Below are positions 23,584 through 37,189 of a stretch of DNA of 64,000 bases, one piece after another (position 1 is the stretch's first letter; the number at the start of each line of letters is the position of its first letter). The stretch is from Antedon mediterranea. Lineage: Eukaryota; Echinodermata; Crinoidea; Comatulida; Antedonidae. The notes beneath the pieces are model-generated. The model made no database searches and was not told where the DNA came from. It saw only the letters and a list, made by a program, of their open reading frames with translations. The stretch is taken from positions 15,116,932 to 15,180,931 of the forward strand of contig NC_092679.1 in NCBI RefSeq assembly GCF_964355755.1. Direction: 5' to 3'. The position numbers and the translations under genes are program-made.

Positions 23584-24968
23584 TACCTAAGGGGAAAAAG
23601 AAAGTCAGTTTTCCACCATACGAGATATTTGCTCGAATCGAAATATTCCTGAGCTGTGATTAGTTGCGCATCTTTTCGCATCACAAAAAAGGGTGGAAAT
23701 AAAAATACGATGCGCATTAGTCAACGCTTTAGATTCACGCATCAAATATCAAATATTTTATAGACAGTTTTAATGTTTGTATTGTTATTAACTATAGCTT
23801 TGCGGCTTATTTAATGGCTCAGCTCTATAACGTATGCAGATGATCCATCAAATATTGACTAAATAGAGAGCATAGACAGATTGTTTACCGACAAACAAAA
23901 CTAGTCAGTTTGTCGTATAGGCCTATAAACACTACGCATACTGCATTATATACTGTACACTTTTAACCTGTTTTAAACTTTAAATTGGTCTAAAGCCGCT
24001 GCTTAGAAAACTGTGATTGTTTTTGTTATAATTACCCTTTTATACAAATTTATACCATAATTAACGTGTGTTTTTAGACATTAAATAAACAGAACATACT
24101 GTATTTGTCAATACACAACACAATTTCACTATAAATCTAAGTCTTAACCAAGGATCGTAGTACAGATTGGAAACTTTTACTATGATGTTTGTTTTGAAGT
24201 CAAAGTCCAGTGCAATGAATCGTAGTTTGTACAGTTTTTGTTTAGTGAAATTTTTACTAAAATAAGAAACTGGTTACTCCAAATAAAAACACGGAAGACC
24301 TATTGATAATTCAACATTTAATTGATCATTTAATAATCTAATTAGTTTCATCGACAATACTTAGGCCTACCAAAATGTTTAAATAATCCACATACCTGGC
24401 TATATATTAATTTATAGGTCCATGAATAAACTATAGTATGCTGTAGGCGATACTGTATACATTGGCTATTCAGAGACGGTTTAGATAAAATTATTAAAAT
24501 TTTGTTCATTTTCATGTATCTATCAATGTAGAAGAATAGTCACCATGATACTTGTAGGTCTACTACATGGATACATTACTTATTTATCCATGATTTTAGT
24601 GTTAAGAAACAACCGATTATAGTACGTATTCCTTATATAAGATTGTTTTTCCTTTTTCCTAAAAAATTATTATTATTCGTTTGTAGAGTGACGTAGACAA
24701 TACGAGTCTATACAATATTGTTGTTCAATTTAGTTTTAAAATTCGTTGAAGTCATTTGACCTTATTTGCCCGTTCTTCTCCCTTTATTGTAAGACAGTGT
24801 TTCTGCTCTAACGTCATAATTTCTCTTTTTCTTGAAAGTAGTTTTTCGATATTATTCTTCGTATTCTTCTTCTTAATTTTAGATCAAACCATTACCTTCA
24901 TTCATTCGTTCTTCTTTAGATTCCTTCTGTTATCACCTAATTTGTATCTCTTTTGACAACAAAATCAT

Positions 24969-25788
24969 CTATTTCAACAGGTGGAATATGTTGCTGAAAC
25001 AGTCTGATTAATCAAAACTTAACATATTGTGAACAAAACTTCTTATATATTTATTGATTACAATATAAAGTCAAGATAATAGGAGCTTTATTTGGAAAGA
25101 GAACAAACGTTTTCGTATTCATTTTCCAAGTTCCTTCTCACGTAACAGCCAAACATACACACGCATGCGCATTATCAGTAAACATAAGGTCACTATGATT
25201 TAGCTTGAACTTTTCCATGTTTCATTCTAACCGGAAAATACTATACTATGTTAAAGGTTGTTTTTTGTGTAGACCTTTGATTATAGGAAGTCGAAACAAA
25301 AAAGATGTAGGTGAAATGTACCAATGCGGCAACGTTTTTTACGTCACTATAAACATGACACGGTACATAAATTACTTTATTCTGTAAATTGAATCGAATC
25401 CAAAGTCAATCTCAAAACACCTGATTACAAAATAAAATCCGAACTAACACCGCTTTATCAATTGACCAAATATAACTTATTGTATGAAGGAATTATATAA
25501 ATTAAAGTCAATATTGATACTTTCCTCAATTTAGTTTTACAGCCGTCTATAAATGCATTGTTACATACCGGTATTACGCATGACTTTTCCAAAATAATTT
25601 TATTACTTTGTTTAACCTGTCCTAACAAATAGTTGTTTTATTTACCTTAGTAGCAAACAGTTATAATGTACTTTTTATACAGTATTCCATAACTTAAAAT
25701 ACGTAAGTAAAAGTAGCGGTGAAAATAAGAATACACTATATACACTATCTATAATATTGTTTCAGCAACACCCATTCTGTTGAAATAG
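24969..25788 (+). mobile_element. 820-bp non-autonomous DNA element with about 30-bp inverted ends
   Basis: The left terminus CTATTTCAACAG plus TATGTTGCTGAAAC and the right terminus GTTTCAGCAACA plus CTGTTGAAATAG are inverted copies over about 30 bp with a few differences and a small length change. The interior is AT-rich and without a recognisable transposase. The flanks (CAAAATCAT and GGTATAAC) show no obvious target duplication. Confidence 0.65.
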
Positions 25789-28700
25789 GGTATAACAAGA
25801 TCCGAAGTAAATGTTGTCCAATGTTTTTAAAATAATAATAATATATAAATAATATTATATAATAAATTTAAATATAGAGGAAATATAGTATAATAATATA
25901 CCTGTAAAGATTTATAGAAAAGTCTTTATATTATAAATACGCACACTACATAATTATTTTGTAACAGTAGGCCTACATAAATTAATGCATGTATATTTTA
26001 CATATATACAGCATTAATTGAAAAGTATGGAAAAGCCTATTCATTCTTATGTTAATACGATTAACATTTTTAATAACAAACTATTTGTCTTAAATGTAAA
26101 TTAGTTTGAATTAATCAACGTCTCTTGTTATCAGATTTACGACTGCTCATTAAGTGAAACATAATCTTTATTGATATTTTGGCAAGGATAATTTCTCATA
26201 ATAATTAAAATTTAATGAAGAAGTTAATAGAATAAGAACGAATTTAAAACTAAGAGGTAATATATCTTCCCTTATGTGGCATAATGACTCTTTTTTTGTT
26301 TCATCATTGATATGTTTTTTTTACTAAAACAGTATACTTATCTTTTTGTAACAACCACAGGTCCATATTAGTAATACGTATAACTAATAATGATTTTAAT
26401 AAGACAAAAATTCACAACATAGTTTTGCTTTAAATGAAAAAAAAAAATGTTTCAGTAGAACTTATATAACAGATGGTGGTAGAAACATGGCTATAACTGA
26501 AAAGCAACTAATAATTGTTGGCCTACTCGGAGTAAAGTGTTTTTACTTTTCTGTTTGTTTTTGTATTATGAATGGTTTTTTAATATTTCTTGTGTCGATA
26601 TTTTCTGATATATTTATTGAAATGCTATATTTTATCTTTATGTGCCAATTGGTATAAAGAGGATTCACAGGTTCTTGTCAGAGATTTAGTTCCCTTTTGT
26701 GTTTCCTGCCACTTATACTCTGTAGTTGTTTGTTGATGTTGTTGATTGGCAATAAATAATAAGAATAAGAAAGAGATGTCAAGTCGCATTTTCCGGAAAT
26801 AAAGATTTTATTCTAAATTATTTTATAATTTTTTAATCTCACTAAATTCTATCTTATAACTATGCTTTGATACATTCATAGAGAAACCACGTTAGTAAAA
26901 TACTGGAAATTAACTAATTGGATAGATTCGTCTGGATCTTTATTCCGTATTCGGTAAAATGTTCCTTTTCGTGAATAAAACGTCAGTTTATCGTTTTTAA
27001 TTAGTATCTAATTATTGGATCATCAAAATTTGATTTTTCAAAATTAAATTGTAAACGATAACGACTATGTCATAAGACAAACATTATCATAAAGAACATT
27101 GCCCGTTAAATGCAACGCATTAGATTGTATACCAATCAGTGGAATTTTAATTTTGACAACTGTTTAAATCTAGCGAACGTGTTTATGGATCTTTAGAATA
27201 CTGCTAGGTAAATCCAAGTATTGATTTCTGTAACTAATTTAACACGTATTTTTACACACATGTCAGATATGACCAAAATGATGTAACATGATTGGTGTAA
27301 GGTCAACAGACGAAGATGAACTTCCGGTTACGTTGGACGAATGAATGTTCGTCTCTTGAAAATAAGTTTGTGGAAATAGATGAAAGATTCATGTAGCATA
27401 CGATGAAACACGGACGGACTTTTGTAACTTTTTTCGAATTTTCTCAAAGGCGCACAAATTATTTTGGTTAGATGTAATGTTGGATAGCTGAGCATTCTTG
27501 AGGGAGATGTGCGTGTTATAGGCATATTCTATTACTATTAGGCCTATTATTTAATTATATGTATATTAGTATACTTTCGGAGTGGTAGATAACAAATTTA
27601 ATTACATAAAAAATCTGCCTTCGTGGATTCTTTGATTTTTATTTTAAAATTAGATAGTTTCGTTTAAATACTGATATACCGGTAACACAGTACAGTAGCC
27701 GAACAAAAAACATATAATAACTCTTAGACCTAGGCCTATACAACTTACCTTCTTCTTTTTTAGTGACATTTTATTCTTAATTTTATGGGTTATTTTGTGA
27801 CAGTGTCACAACACTTTATGTTGTCATAAGTGTGTATTTATTATATTTTCGCCACAATTAATCGACACCTCAAGATTCCATCTTCATCAATACTATAATA
27901 TGCGATTGATGACAGAGCCAAGTTGTAAGAGATGATGGTTCCAATTAAACATGTTATTTAGATTATTCTCTGGCATATAATTAAACATGCCATGACGAAG
28001 TTCTAGTTATCTGTACATTATTTTACCCATTTCAGTACTCGGTGGTATTGGAACTCGAATATTTACCTGGTCATCAATCGCATATGATCCTGAGCTAAGT
28101 TAAGTTGATGGCTCAAATTAAAAATGTTCTCTTAATTATTCTTTTTTGTATACTGTCCCCTGGTTATAGATTTTTATCAGTAACTTTTACAGGTGTTTTT
28201 TCTAGCTGCATAGAATCTTTATTTATTCATGGCTTATAATCCATTCTGCGGTCTGTACAGTACAGAATAATAATAATAGTGATATTTACATGCGGGCCGG
28301 TCACGTTAAAAGTGTGTCGAGGGTCATCGGTAAATTTGATTTAAGGTTGATTACCCGATGCACAAGATTACTGTTCATTCACGGCAATTTGGTAAAGTAT
28401 ATCGAATCAAAGGTTGTCGAAAAAGAAAGAGAAACACCCTGAAAAGAATTCGGACCGTAGAATCTTTTGTCCGTTGTTATATAGTGTTTGTTGTTCTCTG
28501 GTGGGACAGAGAGGTTTGTATACACAGAAATCAATTTCATACCACAATGACCGTATGCGCTAAATCTGATCTACTGTATACGTCCTTCTTTAAACCAGGT
28601 CTGTAACGGCTCGGGTCATTTTACATAACGTTTGGACACATAAAAGAGTATTTTTTCATGGTAAATAATCGTGTATTGTCCGATGCCCTGGGTTTAAACC

Positions 28701-31700
28701 ATCTGCTAGGCTGTACTTTTGGACATGCCGGAGGATAACGAATTATAATTAATAAATAGTGCAGTTGTAGGTAAATACCCAGAAGTGAATCTTATAAATT
28801 GTGAGAGATATGTTTGACTAGTGTAAAAAAGGCAGCCAGGTGTGGGGACTTCGTTACATTCAGTAAACAATTAAAATAAACATTATTTTTATTTTTTCTC
28901 TTTTTTCTTTTCAATTATAAATCTTAATCTTGCTGTGGAGGTGTAGCGTTTCGGTTAAAATGCTCGCCTATGGTTGACATTCTGTAAGATTCTGGTTTCA
29001 AACGACAGTAGTTTTTTACATGGCAAAAATCAACTCCGCTCCCAACTAATTAGATATAAGATTGTTTATTTAGATTATCTTCTATATATGTTTGTCCTGT
29101 GAACAGGGTTACCATCATCCGAAGGACAGAAATGAAATCACTTCTGGTTATTTGGCAATATGCCTACATTGAAAATAAGACCGATATGAGAACAAAATAA
29201 ATCTAGACTTATATTTCTGCAACTAAAATTCAATTATTGTTAAATTTATTTTCCACGTACAAAAAAAAATAAACAGGGATACGAATTTAAGAAGAGCACA
29301 CATCTTTATATACATAATTATACAACAATAAAAGCGAAGTTTTTTAAAAAGAAATGTATGCAATATAAAAAGCTTATGGAAGAAATTTGATACTGAGGAA
29401 AGTGGTAGCATTATCTCACCATACGACCGGAGACATGTTAACGGCAAATTTAAAATTATTCATTGATAGTTTAGTTACTGGAATAACATCGGAAAAAATC
29501 AATCAAATATAAATCAATAAAATGATGATTTAAAGAATTTACAATATTTACCTGCTTGATACGTGCTGATAGGTCCTAGTCGATGATTGAAATGATTCAG
29601 TTAGATTCAAAACGTATAATGGCCAAATAATATACTTGACACCAAATTGTTAATCAAGTACCTATTAGGTATACCACACTTACAACTTATAGTATAAAAC
29701 TAACATTATACAGAGGTAAGTGGCAGACTATTACCGCCATTAATATACCAATACATAGGTTAAGTGGCTCTCCTTAACGCCTTAACTGGCAATCGAGTGC
29801 ATTCGATCCTTTACCGGTTAGTGTCGCGTTAGAAACGGAGAAGTGACCGTTTACTATGGACGAACCAGCTAAGTTTGATTTCGATTCAGATCAAACCAAA
29901 TGCGTTTGCTTCTGACGCAGCAAACTAAAAAAGATAATGTTGAACGCTTCAACTGTCCCTGCTCAGCGCATGTACTCTGCTGTCGATGCAGAAATCATGT
30001 GTGTAAACGCGAGCAATTATTGTTATGGTTATAATTATGTTTGAGGACGATTGTCTGACTTTATAAAAAATCTAATGTTATTGATACAGAAAGCAGGAAG
30101 TCAGTACAATAGTACAAAGTGAGTTGAACCTACAGTTTCGAAATATTTATACGGGATGCCGCACCTAGAATTTTAAACTGAACTGAGAAATTTGTAATTA
30201 GTTGAATTGTTGTGATGATGAGGGTGGGGTTAAAAAGTATTGCTAGACCTAGGTCTATCCCGAGAAGGGGTGGGATTGATGCTAGATCAGACTTCTGGTG
30301 TAGGCCCTACTTTTACCACGATCGTGTCGTCAATCAATGGAAAGTTGATGTTATGCTTTCATTATTATTCAAAATATAATAGATAGAAAATAATACTAAT
30401 ATAGTTTTTGTTGGCTTCTATTAGATGACCTGTTGGTATGCGTTTTTACATATTATTGTAGCAGGCTGGTACAGTCTTTTGAACTGGACCTGAATATCGC
30501 GCGAAGCCTGAAGCCAGGCTTTTAATCTTTTGTAAGACGTTGTTAGTTTGACCAATGCCGTAAGCGTTTTAGTTGGTGTTTAGTCGCCTCAACGTTACAT
30601 TGTAAATATCTCCGATTAGGCCTATTCTACTCTTTTCTTGGCCCCTGTTATACGTGCATACGATTTGTAGTTTGTAATTAAGGTGTGCCGGTGATCTACA
30701 GTATGAAGAACATAGAGGAAATTATTGCATGATTTCATGGAAAGATTGTTATTTTAAATTTCATTTATGCACCGTCACGCCTTTAAAACACGGTTGATAA
30801 TTACATTGAATTGATTACATAGGACCTGTACATTACGGACATTGTATTACGTTAAAAAAAAGGGGATAAAAGATGGTTTAGATTGGTAATTTTGTTGGCA
30901 AATGCAATACATAATAGAACATTAATAGACCAGTTTCAGCATTTTACAATTTTAACTGTAAAACCCGACTCGCAATCGACTACAGCCTATGATAATATAG
31001 GCCTATGTAAATAATATTATAAGTTAAAATTGGAAAGGGGATCCAAAATTGCTATATTTATGCGGACTCTAAAGTTTGAAAACAAAGATTAGTTTCAGTA
31101 TATTTGACAGAATAGAGCAACAAAAACAGTAAGTTTTTTTAATTGCGAATAAAATAATACAATAAGCATACAAACATTTCAAATCCTTTGATGTTTCCGA
31201 ACGTGTTTGTTGTGTGGTAAATTTAATTACTTGAGATGAAGGATAGAGTGTGTAACAACTTTAAGTTCAGTTTAAAACTGATGTCATAAACTCACCAAGC
31301 TACGTTATTTAGCTACCTTGTAGGAATACGAAATGAAAGTTTGGATTTTACATGCACTTTGAAAGCATACGATGTTACTATCGTAGCATTGGGTACCGTT
31401 TTGCCGTCCCAAATTTTCGAAATTTTACAAATTAGCTGGTATAATTTGTGCGGTTTACTAATTAATTAACTGATTAATTATCAACTGTCATGCAAAATGA
31501 ATGATCTTCTATGCAGTTATTTGTTTACTAACCGTCAGTTACCTAATCATCAATCTTAGGGAGGTAATCCTAATGTGAACATCTTTTTTGAGGAATTATT
31601 TTACATATCAAATGATAGGTTTTACAAGTAGGCAACTAAATGTGTAGAAATACTAAATATTATTCGTTATTCATATAAAACAAGTTAGCTTGATAGGAAA

Positions 31701-33769
31701 TACGAAGCATTTTCGCTGACCTGGTTAAAAAAAAATTCTCTCCAGATTTAGTATACTAAAAACAAATAAGCTTGATTAAAATACAAATGTTTTGTAAAAC
31801 AATCAAGTTTGTAGAAAATACGAAACATTTTCGTTAATCTGGTTAAAAGATTCAATACCAGGTTTAGTTACACAAAAACAAACAAGATTGTAGAAATACG
31901 TTTTCGTTAGCCTGTTTAAAAGATTACTCAACATATTATTTAGTAGACAATGGGTACTAAAACAGCTTGTAGAAAATATGAAACATTTTCTTTAACCTGG
32001 TTAAAAGATTCTTTGCCAGGTTTAGTAGACACTAAAAACAAACAAGATTGTAGAAAATACATTTTCTTTAACCTGGAGGATTCCTCACCAGGTTTAGTAG
32101 ACTTCGGTACTAAAAACAAACAACTTGACAATAAATTGAGAGCATTTTATACATTTATTACCTCATAGACATTTTGGAATAGATAACGGCACCAGAGAAA
32201 AACATCCCCAAAACATTAATACATTACACACATAACAGCCCAATAAAATACATTACCTAACATCGGGGGATATAGAATGATAAGAATAAAAGAAAGAATT
32301 AAATAAACATGCAGAAATCTCACAAGTTTCTGCTGATATATTTTTAGCAAAGCAATCATTTACAGCTTATAAATTACAATCGTTAAAAATGTTGCGTACA
32401 GTATTTCGTTTAATAATCAATCAATCATTATCAAAGATCATCATTTAATCATTATCCAAGATCATGATTATTTAATCATTATCAACGATCAATGTTTTTT
32501 TTTCTAATTAAAATAACAATAAAACAAATAAATTGTAATTTATGCACAAAATAAGGAAATAAAAATGTATGTATATAATTATTTACATTATTGTTTTTCC
32601 ACATATTTTAATTTCTTCGCTCCGCTCTTAATATAAATTACTACGTTAACATTTACATATTTTGAAAAATGATATAAACAAGTAAAATAAAAATAAATAG
32701 ATAATATTTTGTTCCAGAATTTAAAAAATAATATAAGATAAAAATAAGATCTAACTAAATTAAATTGGAATTCGATTTGCAAAGATTGCACCGATGGAAT
32801 GCATCAATTATTTGATACTTTGTTTCACCTAATTAGGAGATTTATATAAATATCTATCATTACAATTATTTAAGAATTTAATTACTGATAAGCCCATATA
32901 AGGAATGATAATATCTTAAGTGTTCACATTTTCACCTACTGTATTTGGCAGAGGTGTTTCTTTGGCTATTCGAGCAATCTATCAAAACTATTAAGTGGAT
33001 TTTAAATTCGTTTTTGTACCCCCGTCCCTGAGTAAAAATATATTCTTGAACAGTTCGTCATAAAATGCGGAACTGATCAAACTTGTACGCCCATATCTAT
33101 TTGTGCTTTTTTATACTTAGGCCTATATGTTTATTCCAATGTTATTGACGATTGCGATAAATATTTTTGATTATAACCAACAAGTTGATGTATTAATGTT
33201 ACCATTTTAGTGAATAACATTTTATAACGAAGTACTGCAAATAAATTCGTTGTATATTTATATATTATATCATTTATATAATAACAATATACGGTATGTG
33301 TTGTTGAAAATATAATCAACATTTCGCCGCAAATAAAAAAAAAGAAATTGCTAATCCTATTCGGGTTAAAATGCCATAGTTTAAAATTATCATTTTATTA
33401 TCATGTATAATTTTAGATAAAACGGAATGATTATTTATTTTACTCACACTTATTTAAATATTTAATTGATTTTCAATTATCTTTAAATTGTCAATCAACA
33501 AATAAATATTTTAGTAACAACTGGTTCCGTTGTATTTAGGATATCAGTGCTTGGAATGATGTTGTCGGGATTCAACTTTAACGGAAGGAAACATCGCCTT
33601 AACATGAAGGTAGGCGAATATTGTCTGTTTCTTCATTCACAATTCTGAACCATCCACACAAATGTTACCCTAAATTTAAATAGTTCATATAAAGGAAGTG
33701 TATTTTCATAGTTGTGCCAACTGCCTTTTTGTCGCAAATATCATTTTGTTTTTATTTGCGAATTTACAA
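25789..33769. other. Gene-free region between the 820-bp element and nkx2-1
   Basis: No supported coding sequence. Contents: a possible SINE head at about 28931-29010 (GGAGGTGTAGCGTTTCGGTT with a weak B box), an 80-bp-class minisatellite at 31680-32130, and otherwise AT-rich unique sequence. The block 29755-30010 is less AT-rich and non-repetitive and is a regulatory candidate. The last part includes the nkx2-1 3' UTR: AATAAA on the minus strand occurs 14 nt past the stop (33756-33751) and again near 33435. Confidence 0.45.
31680..32130 (+). repeat. Degenerate minisatellite, about five 75-80 bp units
   Basis: Recurring blocks are TTGTAGAAAATACGAAACAT, TTTTCGTTAACCTGGTTAAA, AGATTC, CCAGGTTTAGTAGACACTAA and AAACAAACAAG. 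AACCTGG and CCAGGTT in each unit can pair as a short hairpin. Similarity rises toward the right end of the array. Confidence 0.75.
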
Positions 33770-34467
33770 TCACCACGTTCTACCATGTAGAAGAAACGGT
33801 GTGTTCAAAGTAGGATCTTGGCTGTTTGTTAGTCCATTATAGGCAGTTAATACATGGTCGTGTGATGCACCGTTAGCATTGATAGAAGTCTGTTGCCCTA
33901 CACCCGAACAAGGGACTAGACCGCTCGAGTCTATCTGTGTCTGATGATGATGATGGTGATGGGTATTCAGGGTGTTGTGCTCCGCCGATCCATTCGTATC
34001 TACGGAATCAGTTAAACGAGCATCGGGGCTAGGGGTGTCACCGGTACTCGTACCATTACACGGTTTTCCATCTTTAACTAAAACAGGTACAGCAACCCGC
34101 CTAGGCGACTGGTGACATAAACTGTTATTATCTTGCATATTTTTGTCCTTTTGCTGCCGTTTTAACTTGTATCGATGATTTTGAAACCAAATTTTTACTT
34201 GAGTTGGCGTGAGGTTGATAAGACTAGCGAGATGTTCCCGTTCGGGTGCTGATAAATAGCGTTGCTGTTTAAAGCGTCGCTCCAGTTCGTATACCTGGGC
34301 CTGCGAGAACAATACGCGTCTTTTCCGTCGTTGAGTCGGTAACATCGGCTTGCCCATTTCGCCCATTCCTCCTAGGCCCGCCATGCTCATATTCATGTTC
34401 ATATTCATATTCATGTTCATATTCATATTCATATTCATCGGTGACGGTGGCGTCATTAGTCTGGACA
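33770..34467 (-). CDS. nkx2-1: Nkx2-1 (NK2.1) homeodomain transcription factor, exon 2
   Basis: The second coding exon supplies residues 111-342. It starts after a TTGTTACAG acceptor and ends with TAG after FLLHGRTW, nearly the C-terminus of vertebrate Nkx2-1. Residues 121-136 are eight Met-Asn dipeptides coded by an ATGAAT/ATGAAC repeat. The homeodomain is residues 157-216: [20 protein letters not shown] onward, with W48, F49, N51 and Tyr54, the NK2-class hallmark giving CAAG-core DNA specificity. The NK2-specific domain ([17 protein letters not shown]) is at 231-247 and a six-His run at 280-285. The protein acts in the nucleus. In deuterostomes it patterns anterior neural and pharyngeal or foregut tissue (family knowledge). 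Shadow frames over the Met-Asn repeat give Tyr/Glu- or Phe/Ile-rich peptides and are not genes. Confidence 0.97.
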
Positions 34468-37189
34468 CTGTAACAATACAAAGAAAACAAAAACAAATAA
34501 GTATACGTCTGCGCTACACAGTAAATACGGCTATCACACCAATGTTTGATCAACGCCCCCCGTATAAACCATACACAACGACAGATAGTGGTGTAGGCCT
34601 ACACATAATGATAGCTAATCGTAAAATCCCGCTTTGAAGTCCATTTAATCTCGGCCAAAATTGTTCTTAATACTCCTAATGCAGTCGTTATTGTATTCAT
34701 TTTAGGTATTTTTACGCGGATCAAAACAATTTTTTCCCATACCAATAAAACGGTAGACTTGTCATTAGTTAACGCTACTCATGTAGGGCCTAATATGTAC
34801 ACTGTATTATGAATTCAATTACGATTTAATACAGTATTTAACATATTACATTCTGAAACACATAACATTAACATAATATTTGATTGGGAAATAATTAAAA
34901 TTTGTATTTCTGACTGTTAAAAATTGTGACGCGTATTTCGAACAGTTTAAAAACATTCAATGACTTTTAATAATATTAAAAGTGTTTCTATCAATGTTTA
35001 TAAAAGTTTTATTTCATGTATAACACATAATTAATAAAAGGTGAATTTAATGAATATTTATATCATTCAATGAATTTTTATATTATTCAATAAATATGTA
35101 TATTATTCAATGAATATATATTTGTTTCAATGAATATATATAAAATATATATAATTTACAATGAATATTATATTTTTCAATTTATTATATAATAATCAAT
35201 TAGAAAAGAATATTTTAAAAACTGTATCCGGTTGTCAAATTGCATTGCGACACATCGTGAATATAATCGTTAAACAGATGGTATGTTTAGCTATAACATA
35301 TATAGTCTGTTATTAATATTATCTTTACCTTTGCTACTGCTGGGCCCGATTTCTAATATAGGCCTATTATTAATTGTAATATTCATTATTATAATGTATT
35401 CGTTGAATCAAGTTATCCTCGTCGATCGATTTATAATTCTGGTTTTTTTTATGTTCAGTATTAGACGATTTAAATAATTTGATTAAATGTAATATATATT
35501 GATTTTGTTTTTAACGAATACTTAGGTAAGACAGTTTTATTTTACGTCGTCCCATTATTATTTAAAATTAAAATGTTAGGTTCTTTTTTTTCAGTTATAT
35601 TAACATTTTGTTTTGAGAAATACAGTATAATATTATACATTTTAAATGATTTAGTATAGGTATGATGTATTTCGGTTCGCGATCATAACGAAGCCCTAGA
35701 ATAAATTATTTCAGTTAGCGTAGCATTACAATAGTAAAACATTCGTTTTGTATGAACTAGACTTATACATTTGTTTGTAGTACTTTATTTTATTTTTCTT
35801 GAGGTCATAACGAGGCCCTTAAAATAACAGCATTTATGTAGTATTTGTAAGCAGGGCTTCTGTCGTTGTACTTTGATAACGAACAGTCCAGTTTACCCTT
35901 CAGGGGCTCTGGCTAGTATGCTAGCGGGCAGTGATCCATAAGATAGGGTCGCTAAGCCAACTGAATAGATGCAAGATTTAATTGTTACGAGGTTTTATGT
36001 ATAGAAAAGATAAAGGGCGAAACGTGACCTACTTCTTCCTAGAAGTACCGGTGTTGAAATGATTACACGAAATTAAAATACGGAAGAGTGATTATTGTTG
36101 AGTTTATGATGACAAAGTATCCGCAATTGATCCAAAGAATTAAAAAGTTAACCAAAAACCGCGTTCTATTCTTCGTTTAAAATGCTTACCACGTAGGCCT
36201 ACGCGTTTCGAATTATGATGATGATTTTAAAACAAATATATTTCAGACCTTTGGCCTATTGAATAAGACATTCGTTGGGTATTTTCAACTGTTATTTCCC
36301 CATGCTGATTTCCTTACAATTAAGCCTGAATGCACAATCTATAGGCCGAGGTGTGGTAAGACAGTAAGCCGGATTAGTAGTATTTTAAAGGGATTTTAAC
36401 ACGCAGAGTGTCTGAAAGAACACCTATCACCCTGTATAAAGGGAACCCACATAACTGATTACTGTATTTCACTAATTGGGGACCCATCCTTGGCAATTAT
36501 CCACAACAGTTAGGCTACCCGTATAAACTAACTTAATACATAACGTATTAACCATTTTGCAATAGTTAATAAAAAACTATCGTCAACAAGTATGGTCTTT
36601 TTAAATAGACAATCCACGTTCTCTTGCATATTCCCAAACAATTGTATTACATCCGACGAGGATCGTTTAAAGATTTTATAGCGAATTATTGACTTCCGTA
36701 TAACTTTAACCTATAGGCCTACTCTATATTTTATATAAATTAGTAAAGCAAAGTGAAATTAGATGGGAAGATTATACATTATTCCAGATTGGTATTCCCA
36801 GGGACCTGGAGGAAATTATGCCATGCATGGAAAGTTTAATGTAATGTAACTTTAGCCTATCCTGTTGGAAAAACATGAGGAAACGGGAAATCGGCCTATG
36901 TTGCTTTGTGAATACACTTTCGTTGTTTTTCAAACTCACAATCATATTGAGCTACAGTTTGTTACTATAGTATTCAGAGTTTAGAATGCATGCAAAATAG
37001 GGCCTTGGGAATCTAAAATCAACATGGCCAGTGTAAGTTTAACAGGAATCAGGCTAAGTCTTTAATCACGGACGGAGGAAAGTGACCAAGACGGGAAATA
37101 TGTTCCGGTTATCCACGGGGATACGCCTGGGAAAATTCTACAAAAGTCAAGGTAACAATTCAATCGAACGGAAATACGTTAAAACTTAC
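34468..37189 (-). other. nkx2-1: Intron of nkx2-1
   Basis: 2722 bp, GTAAGT to TTACAG. It contains an AT-rich tandem tract at about 35046-35180 (ATTCAATGAATATAT-type units). Two similar motifs lie at about 35686 (CATAACGAAGCCCT) and 35808 (CATAACGAGGCCCT). A moderately GC-rich block at 35880-36060 is a regulatory candidate. No ORF inside is convincing. Confidence 0.85.
35046..35180. repeat. AT-rich short tandem repeat in the nkx2-1 intron
   Basis: Imperfect units of about 20-21 bp of the form TCAATGAATATATATTNTT, roughly six copies, drifting into TATA-rich sequence at the right end. Confidence 0.6.

Larger units (their letters stand above)
12201..24968. other. Gene-free region, left part
   Basis: No ORF here has splice signals, composition or a motif I recognise. 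Contents: a retroelement-like 3' tail on the minus strand (13378-13500), a CA run (about 13531), palindrome cluster 14409-14473, T-box-like block near 15133, MITE-like elements, one SINE, a 100-bp hairpin, and a purine-rich A/G tract at 18937-18971. Unique-looking, less AT-rich blocks at about 15115-15250, 18120-18240 and 19540-19860 could be regulatory. Confidence 0.5.

Noticed and set aside
23216-23590. 124-codon ORF
   Set aside because: It runs across two MITE-like elements and has no recognisable domain.
25148-25175. NRF1-like GCATGCGC as promoter of an unannotated gene
   Set aside because: It is a single short motif inside the 820-bp element, with no adjacent coding sequence.
34269-34637. 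Two ORFs overlapping nkx2-1 exon 2 (YEYEHEYE-rich and FIFMFIF-rich)
   Set aside because: They are shadow frames of the ATGAAT repeat inside the real coding exon.
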